Positions 40,414-45,796 of a stretch of DNA of 45,796 bases are shown here, piece by piece. The position numbers and the translations under genes were made by a program. The stretch's first letter is position 1. Each line of letters opens with the position of its first letter. This DNA is from Deltaproteobacteria bacterium (GTDB lineage: Bacteria; Myxococcota_A; Polyangia; JAAYKL01), in assembly GCA_030621515.1 (NCBI GenBank), contig JAUXHN010000009.1, forward strand, positions 1 to 45,796, read 5' to 3'. Below the pieces are notes generated by a model. That model made no database searches. It saw only the letters and a list, made by a program, of their open reading frames with translations, and had not been told where the DNA came from.

Positions 40414-41840
40414 GATCGCAAAGTAGGCGATTCGTCGCGGCGGCGTTCATCCTTGCCCTGACGCTGACTTCCGGCACGGTGTACGCGGATCTACCGTCCC
40501 TCGTCGGTGAGGATGGAACCGTGACGGAGGAGGCCCTCGAAACCCTGCTCGCCCCCGGGGAGTTTCCCGGCAGGCGTTTTTCGTACGAGAGCGCCGGCCA
40601 GGAGGCCCAGTTCTGTCTCGACTCCAGCTTGGGGTCGCAAAAACCATCGGTTCAGGTGAATCCACGGCGCGTTCGGTGGCCGAAAGTGGCCGGGCTCGCG
40701 CTCGTCGTCAAGGGCGACGCTCTCACGCTGCGCCCGTTGAAGGAAAAGGTGACAGACGAGGATCTCGACAGGGGGTTTGCGATTCGCTGGATCCTCGAGC
40801 CCATCGGCCAGCGTTTCGATCCCTCGCCCAGGTTCGAGATGAGGATAGTGGGCGCCCGTGTCTCCTCCACCGTGGATGCCCGGGAGTTGATGGAGTGGGT
40901 GGAGCCGCCGCCGCCGTCGGTCTGCGTGAAGAACGCGAAACCCGGTCGGCCCGTGTGCGATCTCCCCGGAGTTAGCAAGGAGGCGCGTGCGCTGGCCCTC
41001 AGTCCGAACGGAAAAATGTTGGCGATGGCCATCGGGGGGTTGCGGCCCCGCATGGAAATGTACGACATATCACTCGAGCCGCGAGTAATCTGGCAATCCC
41101 TGTTCCCGTCCGATTCGGGAGGCGTGGCCAATATCGCTTTTTCGTCGGACGGGCGTTGGGTGGTGGCCCTCGCGGCCAACGGCGAGATGCACAGGTTCGA
41201 CGCGCCTGGTGGCGGGCAGCACATGACGATACCGTCGAAGGGAAGAACCGCGCGGAGCATTCCGCCCGGACACATCATGGCCGTCGCCGGAGAATCGGGA
41301 GAAGTCACCCTGTGGTATCTTTCGGACGGAACCATCGCCTGGAGACTTCCACCGAGGAAAGTGCGCGGCCCCATCGATCACCTGGCGGTGAGCGGAGACG
41401 GGGGTCGTTTTGCGACGCTGGAGTACAACGCCACGAGCACCGTGGTGCGTGTCTGGGAGATCAACCGGCGCGCAATGTTGACCCAGATCGATTTCGATCC
41501 GTACGCCGTCGAGGATATCGCCCTCGATGAAAAGGGACGACGTCTTTTCATCTCCCACGAGAAAAAGGGTTTGATGACGGTCGAGGTGAAACGCTCGGCG
41601 GATGATCCAAAACCTCACGGCGGCAGATTGGGTGCCCGCTGTAAGGGAATGCTGGAGTGGTTGAGCGACAGCGGTGTGTTGAGCTGTGCGATGAAGAGCG
41701 GATTGATTCAGATCGACGCCGACGGCAAGGCCGGACGGGTGCTCGTAACCGAGGTCCTGTCGGCCGACTGGATCGTGGCCGCAGCGTCCAGGGGAAACAG
41801 GATCGCGGCGGTGGGAGAGGGACACTTGCTGATCTGGTGA
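40410..41840 (+). CDS. Secreted WD40/beta-propeller-like protein
   Basis: The 476-aa product starts at GTG 40410 inside the selD stop (GTGA). It has a signal peptide (RRFVAAAFILALTLTSGTVYA). A ~150-residue N-terminal domain has Cys in QFCLDSS and CVKNAKPGRPVC. Propeller-like repeats follow (ARALALSPNGKMLAMAIGG, VANIAFSSDGRWVVALAANG, IDHLAVSGDGGRFATLEYN, VEDIALDEKGRRLFISHE). The blades resemble WD40 strands. The function is unknown. fabG follows 19 bp later. Confidence 0.8.
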   Translation: MRSQSRRFVAAAFILALTLTSGTVYADLPSLVGEDGTVTEEALETLLAPGEFPGRRFSYESAGQEAQFCLDSSLGSQKPSVQVNPRRVRWPKVAGLALVVKGDALTLRPLKEKVTDEDLDRGFAIRWILEPIGQRFDPSPRFEMRIVGARVSSTVDARELMEWVEPPPPSVCVKNAKPGRPVCDLPGVSKEARALALSPNGKMLAMAIGGLRPRMEMYDISLEPRVIWQSLFPSDSGGVANIAFSSDGRWVVALAANGEMHRFDAPGGGQHMTIPSKGRTARSIPPGHIMAVAGESGEVTLWYLSDGTIAWRLPPRKVRGPIDHLAVSGDGGRFATLEYNATSTVVRVWEINRRAMLTQIDFDPYAVEDIALDEKGRRLFISHEKKGLMTVEVKRSADDPKPHGGRLGARCKGMLEWLSDSGVLSCAMKSGLIQIDADGKAGRVLVTEVLSADWIVAAASRGNRIAAVGEGHLLIW

Positions 41841-41859
41841 GCGGTGAGAAAGGCGTGAG

Positions 41860-42618
41860 ATGTCGAGAAATCTGGATGGAAAAACGGCGCTCGTGACGGG
41901 CGGATCCCGTGGGATCGGGCGCGCCGTGGTGGAAGATCTTTGTGCCTGCGGGGCCAACGTCACGTTCACCTTCGTCAAGGGGGAGAGCGCGGCAAGGGAA
42001 CTGGAGGAGAGCTGCGCTGCCGCCGGATGGAGCGCCACGCCGGTCCTCTGCGATTCGAGGGACTCGCAGGCCGTTACCTCCACTGTGGAGGAAGTCGTGT
42101 CCGGCCATGGGAAGCTGGACATCCTAGTGTGCAACGCCGGAATAACACGCGATCAATACCTCATGATGATGAAGGAGGAGGATTTCGTCGACGTGATCCA
42201 GACCAACCTGGTCGGAGCGTTTCGCTTTGCAAAGGCCGCGTGCCGCCCCATGTTGACCGCAAAGAGCGGCGCCATCGTCACCGTGTCTTCCATCGCGGCG
42301 ATCTTCGGAATAGCCGGCCAGACGAACTACTGCGCGTCCAAGGGCGGGCTGGTGGCCTTTACCAGGTCCATGGCGGCGGAACTTGCGCCCAAAGGTGTTC
42401 GCGTTAACGCGGTGCTTCCCGGGTTCATAGAGACCGAGATGACCGCGAAGATGCCCAGGCAAGTCAAGCGGTCCGCAATGGACCGGATCCTCCTTCGGCG
42501 GTTCGGCGATCCTGCGGAGGTTGCAAAGGTCATCTCCTTCCTGGTGTCCCCGGATGCCGGCTACATCGTGGGTCAGGAGATCGTCGTGGACGGCGGGCTC
42601 ACTTCGGCGGTGAGCTGA
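41860..42618 (+). CDS. fabG: 3-oxoacyl-ACP reductase FabG
   Basis: FabG reduces 3-oxoacyl-ACP with NADPH. The 252-aa short-chain dehydrogenase has the Rossmann motif TGGSRGIGRAV, NAG of CNAGITRD, the catalytic Ser in VTVSSIAAIFG, YxxxK (NYCASKGG) and the C-terminal PGFIETEMTAKMP..YIVGQEIVVDGG. It is followed with no gap by fabD (TGAATG). The selD-propeller-fabG-fabD run looks like one transcript, though the functional link to selD is unclear. Confidence 0.93.
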   Translation: MSRNLDGKTALVTGGSRGIGRAVVEDLCACGANVTFTFVKGESAARELEESCAAAGWSATPVLCDSRDSQAVTSTVEEVVSGHGKLDILVCNAGITRDQYLMMMKEEDFVDVIQTNLVGAFRFAKAACRPMLTAKSGAIVTVSSIAAIFGIAGQTNYCASKGGLVAFTRSMAAELAPKGVRVNAVLPGFIETEMTAKMPRQVKRSAMDRILLRRFGDPAEVAKVISFLVSPDAGYIVGQEIVVDGGLTSAVS

Positions 42619-43563
42619 ATGTCACGCATAGCTTTCCTTTTCCCCGGACAGGGAGCCCAGGATGTGGGCATGGGCCGCGACATGTTCGGACGCGATCCAT
42701 TTCTGGACGAGCTGGTGGACCGAGCATCTTGCGCGGTCGGTGAAGATGTCGCGCGCACGTGCGCCCGGGGACCGTCGAGGAAGCTCGCACGAACCGGGTT
42801 CCTGCAGCCGGCCATGACTGCTGTTTGCCTGGGCCTGTGGAAGAGGATCGTCGACGCCGGAGTGAAACCGTGGGTCACCGCCGGGCATTCAGTGGGAGAG
42901 ATTCCCGCGCTGGCGGCGTGCGGGGCGGTCGATCCACACGACGCGGTATCCCTCGCGGCGGTGAGGGGCGAGGCCATGGACGAAGCGGCGAAGCTCCAGG
43001 AGGGCGCGATGATCGCGGTGACCGGTCTCGACGTGGAGGAGGTCTTCAAAACGGTGGAGACCTTTGTCGAAAAAGGCGTTGTCGCGGCTGCGGCCGTCAA
43101 CGCTCCAGGCCAGGTGGCGATTTCCGGAGATCCCGCAGTCCTCGAAGGGGTCGCTCAAGCATTGCGGCGAGAGCAGGATGTCAGGATCACCCCCCTTCGT
43201 GTCTCCGGAGCCTGGCACTGCGAGCACATGCGTCCGGCGGTCGCGCGGTTCAGGGAGGCGCTGAGCGATCTCGAGCTTTCCGTGCCGTCCGTAAAGATGG
43301 TGTTCAACCGACACGGCCGCGAATCGAGCGATCCGGACGAGATAAGAGACCTGATCGCGGGCCAGCTGGTCACCCCGGTGAGATGGGATCTCGTCATGGC
43401 GCACCTGGCTCAAGAAGAGATAACGGATTTTGTGGAGATCGGTCCGGGGAAGGTGCTGCGCGGCCTTGTTCGCCTCAACCTACCCGACCCGGATATTATT
43501 GTTCACAACGTCTCCGACCTGAGATCCCTCGACAGGGTGGTAACGACTCTCGACGGGAACTAA
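42619..43563 (+). CDS. fabD: Malonyl-CoA:ACP transacylase FabD
   Basis: FabD transfers malonyl groups from CoA to ACP. The 314-aa protein has FLFPGQGAQDVGMG, the active-site Ser in AGHSVGEIPALAACGAV, VAAAAVNAPGQVAISGD and the catalytic His in GAWHCEHMRPAV (usually FHSPLM, so this loop is divergent), ending EIGPGKVLRGLVRL. It starts right after the fabG stop. Its stop overlaps the convergent TPR/PEGA gene by 4 bases. The ACP at 31684 is a possible but unproven acceptor. Confidence 0.92.
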   Translation: MSRIAFLFPGQGAQDVGMGRDMFGRDPFLDELVDRASCAVGEDVARTCARGPSRKLARTGFLQPAMTAVCLGLWKRIVDAGVKPWVTAGHSVGEIPALAACGAVDPHDAVSLAAVRGEAMDEAAKLQEGAMIAVTGLDVEEVFKTVETFVEKGVVAAAAVNAPGQVAISGDPAVLEGVAQALRREQDVRITPLRVSGAWHCEHMRPAVARFREALSDLELSVPSVKMVFNRHGRESSDPDEIRDLIAGQLVTPVRWDLVMAHLAQEEITDFVEIGPGKVLRGLVRLNLPDPDIIVHNVSDLRSLDRVVTTLDGN

Positions 43564-44516
43564 AACCGTCCGACCACGGCAAGCCCGAGACCAGGCCCGG
43601 GGACCACGGCCACCGGCTCCTCCTTCTTGCTGTCGCCGGATTTGAGGTCATATATCAGGAAGCCGATAGCGCAGGCAGCGGCGGCCGATGTCACGCCGAT
43701 CATTACGTTGGTAATCAGCTGATCCCGCTCACCCTGATCTCTGAGATCCTCGTCGGTGCCGCCGGTTGCGTCGAAATCCTCCTTGGCCTTCATCGCCCTG
43801 ACGCCGAACACAACTGTGACAGCCCCCGCCGCGACCGTCGCTCCGGCCGATATCCAGAATCCGGCCCCGAGCGTCACCCCTTCTTCTTCCGGTACCGGTT
43901 CTGCGGGAACCTCCTCCATGGGTCCCTCGACGGGCTCTTCTTCCTTTTCTTCGGGAATTACCTCCCGCTGGAACAACTCGACCCTGGAGACCTCACCCGC
44001 CACAACCCTGGCATCGACTGCAGCAATCTTGTTTTTGCCGTCAAACGCCTCCACGCGGTGCAACCCGATCTCCACGACAATGAGCACCGGCGCTTCGCCG
44101 CGATCTACCTTGTCGACCTCGATGCGACAGCTCGCCGACGGGCACTCAACCGACAGCTCGCCGACCATTGAAGACATCTCCCTGAGCCGTTTCTTGATCT
44201 TCCTCCGCTCCTTCTTTTTTTTAATCTTGACGACGTATTTCTCGTAAAACTCGATGGCCTTCACGATGTTACCCGCCTTGTCGTAAGACATGGCGATGTT
44301 TGCAAGGACCATTGGATGGGGCGCGAGATCGTAAGCGAGGAGGAAAGATCCTGCTGCTCTGGCGTAATCTCCAGAATCGAACAGTCGCTCACCCCTGGCG
44401 AAATACTCGCCCGCCTTCGCCTTGCTCTCGTCCTGTTTGTCATCGTCGGCTCTCGCGCTACCCATGCAGACCGCGAAAAGGCAGGCGATCACCAATAGTG
44501 AAAATATCGATCTCAC
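43560..44516 (-). CDS. Secreted TPR/PEGA-domain membrane protein, second copy
   Basis: The real start is GTG 44516, overlapping the kinase stop in GTGA, with a signal peptide (MRSIFSLLVIACLFAVCMGSARA). The 318-aa protein has TPR hairpins (GEYFARGERLFDSGDYARAAGSFLLAY, VLANIAMSYDKAGNIVKAIEFYEKYV), a basic helical part and a PEGA-like domain (ECPSASCRIEVDKVDRGEAPVLIVVEIGLHRVEA). An acidic Pro/Glu linker and two transmembrane helices follow. The layout is as in the gene at 14084. Translational coupling to a Ser/Thr kinase suggests it is a partner or substrate. Confidence 0.78.
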   Translation of the reverse strand: MRSIFSLLVIACLFAVCMGSARADDDKQDESKAKAGEYFARGERLFDSGDYARAAGSFLLAYDLAPHPMVLANIAMSYDKAGNIVKAIEFYEKYVVKIKKKKERRKIKKRLREMSSMVGELSVECPSASCRIEVDKVDRGEAPVLIVVEIGLHRVEAFDGKNKIAAVDARVVAGEVSRVELFQREVIPEEKEEEPVEGPMEEVPAEPVPEEEGVTLGAGFWISAGATVAAGAVTVVFGVRAMKAKEDFDATGGTDEDLRDQGERDQLITNVMIGVTSAAAACAIGFLIYDLKSGDSKKEEPVAVVPGPGLGLAVVGRF

Positions 44517-45796
44517 CCGTACGGACTCCCCTTCAGCTTCAATTTCTTCTTCTTCCATACCCGCTTGAGATGAACCTTCACGGTCTGATCTTTGTCGGAA
44601 ACAAAGGTTACGACCTCTTCTGTGTATCCCACTGCAGACACCTTTAGCTCGTACCTCTGGCCGTCTACCGGAAAACTCAGTTCGGTCGTGCCCTTTTTCA
44701 CGATCTTTCCGTCCACGCTGATTACAGCATTCTTCGGCACTATGTCCAGGGTGATCTTCAAGGGCGGCTTCTCTTCCTCGACCACTGGTATTTTCTCTTC
44801 GACCTTCGGAGCCGGTTCCGTGACCGGGGGCGCGATCGCCGGCACTACTTCGTCCTGATCCGAACCCTTCGGCATCACAACCCATGCGATCGCAGCGACC
44901 GCCAGAAGCGCCCCGGCTATTCCAATGCCCAACCCCAGCTTGCTCGAACGCTTCATCCGGAGCGTTCCGTGCTCGATTACCGCGGGCGTCCCCGCAGCCG
45001 TCGGCGGCTCCGATTTAATAGATCCGGCCATCGCACCGCGCCCCGCCATCAGGAGATCTTTTTGATCACCGTCCGCCGATTCCGTCGGGGCGGTCTGCAA
45101 TCGATACTGAAACTCGAAGATATCCTCTTCGAACATTTCCTTCATCAACTCGGCCATCTGCAACGAGCCGACACTCGCCGTCCTGGTGCGCAGGTAGCTT
45201 TCGAGATCGGCATTCATATGAGCCGCCGTGTCAAATCTCTCGTCGGGTTTTGTTGCCATGGCTCGAAGAATGATATCCTCGAGAACACCGTCCAGCTCCG
45301 GGGCAATTTTTCTGGGCGGCATGAAATTGCCCTGGAGGATCTTGTGAATCCTCTCGCCGTCGCTTCCTCCCTGAAATGGCGCACGCCCTGTCACCATCTT
45401 GTAGAGCACTACCCCCAGTGAAAAAAGATCGCCCCGCCGGTCGACCTTCTCCCCCATTATCTGCTCCGGCGGCATGTACCCGATCTTCCCCTTCAGGGTT
45501 CCCGCGTCGGTATGAGACAGTCGCCCCTGGGCATGGGCCACCCCGAAATCAATCAGCTTGACGGACCCGTTGTACGAAATGAGGATGTTCTTCGGCGAGA
45601 CATCACGGTGCACCAGCTTGAGCGATTTGCCGGTGGGGTCCTGGAGATCGTGTGCGGCGTGAAGCCCGAGGCATACCATCGAAACTATCCATGCAGAGAC
45701 ATCGTCCGAAATCTTGGTACCCAGGTGGCTCGCCCGCCGGAACATCTCGGCCAGGCTTTGACCCATCACCAGTTCCCCCACCATGAACAGGAGACC
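44513..45796 (-). CDS. Ser/Thr protein kinase with C-terminal PEGA domain, 5' end missing
   Basis: The frame runs off the right edge, so the ATP-binding N-terminus is missing and the track Met is internal (in GLLFMVGELVMGQSL). The visible part has HRDVSPKNILIS, IDFGVAHAQG, GKIGYMPPEQ and DLFSLGVVLYKMVTGRAPF, a Hanks-type kinase core as in myxobacteria. A juxtamembrane region, one transmembrane helix (LGLGIGIAGALLAVAAIAWVV), an acidic linker and a PEGA domain (KITLDIVPKNAVISVDGKIVKKG..YELKVSAVGYTEEVV) follow. The PEGA part would sense or bind outside the membrane. Confidence 0.9.
   Translation of the reverse strand, partial: GLLFMVGELVMGQSLAEMFRRASHLGTKISDDVSAWIVSMVCLGLHAAHDLQDPTGKSLKLVHRDVSPKNILISYNGSVKLIDFGVAHAQGRLSHTDAGTLKGKIGYMPPEQIMGEKVDRRGDLFSLGVVLYKMVTGRAPFQGGSDGERIHKILQGNFMPPRKIAPELDGVLEDIILRAMATKPDERFDTAAHMNADLESYLRTRTASVGSLQMAELMKEMFEEDIFEFQYRLQTAPTESADGDQKDLLMAGRGAMAGSIKSEPPTAAGTPAVIEHGTLRMKRSSKLGLGIGIAGALLAVAAIAWVVMPKGSDQDEVVPAIAPPVTEPAPKVEEKIPVVEEEKPPLKITLDIVPKNAVISVDGKIVKKGTTELSFPVDGQRYELKVSAVGYTEEVVTFVSDKDQTVKVHLKRVWKKKKLKLKGSPYG

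Overview
The window looks like a chromosomal piece of an anaerobic or facultative member of the Myxococcota / former Deltaproteobacteria. This is inferred from gene content only. The pointers are many lipoproteins with Asp-Thr repeat linkers, a Ser/Thr kinase with the HRDVSPKN catalytic loop, PEGA/TPR envelope proteins, an AgmX/TonB-like C-terminal domain, sodium-pumping decarboxylase subunits, an orange-protein (ORP)-like set of NifX/MinD-ferredoxin genes, a sigma-54 activator and a selenocysteine-containing SelD. Most of the window is GC-rich. A stretch around 6100-6720 looks clearly more AT-rich by eye. No transposase, integrase, CRISPR array or rRNA was recognised. There is one tRNA, Val(CAC).

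Layout. 1-3198: the end of a DUF4405-like membrane protein, then tsaD-ruvX-mltG. 3252-5852: two Asp-Thr-repeat lipoproteins. 5853-6714: a small low-GC island with a Cys-rich membrane protein and a hairpin, bounded by a 41-bp imperfect repeat of the 3' end of the next gene. 6715-10871 (minus): a sodium-pump operon (a 43-aa oadG missing from the ORF track, oadA, oadB) ending in a metallophosphoesterase. 11001-12915: acylphosphatase, tRNA-Val and two HD-domain proteins. 12920-15762: surface proteins (VWA, TPR/PEGA, DT-repeat). 15809-18756 (minus): priA coupled to a truncated FlhB-like membrane protein. 18829-20551 (minus): a second OadB with an unusual two-domain gamma-like partner.

20810-24857 (minus): a seven-gene ORP-like cluster (NifX-like, DUF5320-like, Mrp, two more NifX-like proteins, two MinD/ferredoxin ATPases) behind a good sigma-54 -24/-12 promoter. 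25028-28741 (minus): two lipoproteins and a TonB-dependent receptor, divergent from a 90-aa protein and a CGGC-domain protein (28803-29518). These share a short intergenic region with a palindrome. 29612-31562: a Cys-rich lipoprotein and a PAS/AAA+/Fis sigma-54 activator.

31684-37103: the most novel-looking operon. It encodes an acyl carrier protein, an HTH protein, a BtrH-like papain-fold acyltransferase, a methyltransferase fused in frame to an ABC ATPase, an ABC-2 permease and a rhodanese lipoprotein. The parts suggest a carrier-bound acyl group transferred to an acceptor, with modification and export; the product is unknown. 37095-39171 (minus): lptB-lptA-lptC-like genes and a TonB/AgmX-like lipoprotein. 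39349-43563: selD (in-frame UGA and SECIS-like hairpin), a beta-propeller protein, fabG and fabD. 43560-45796 (minus): a TPR/PEGA protein and a Ser/Thr kinase cut by the window edge.

All calls come from reading the sequence and the supplied translations. No database search or folding program was run.
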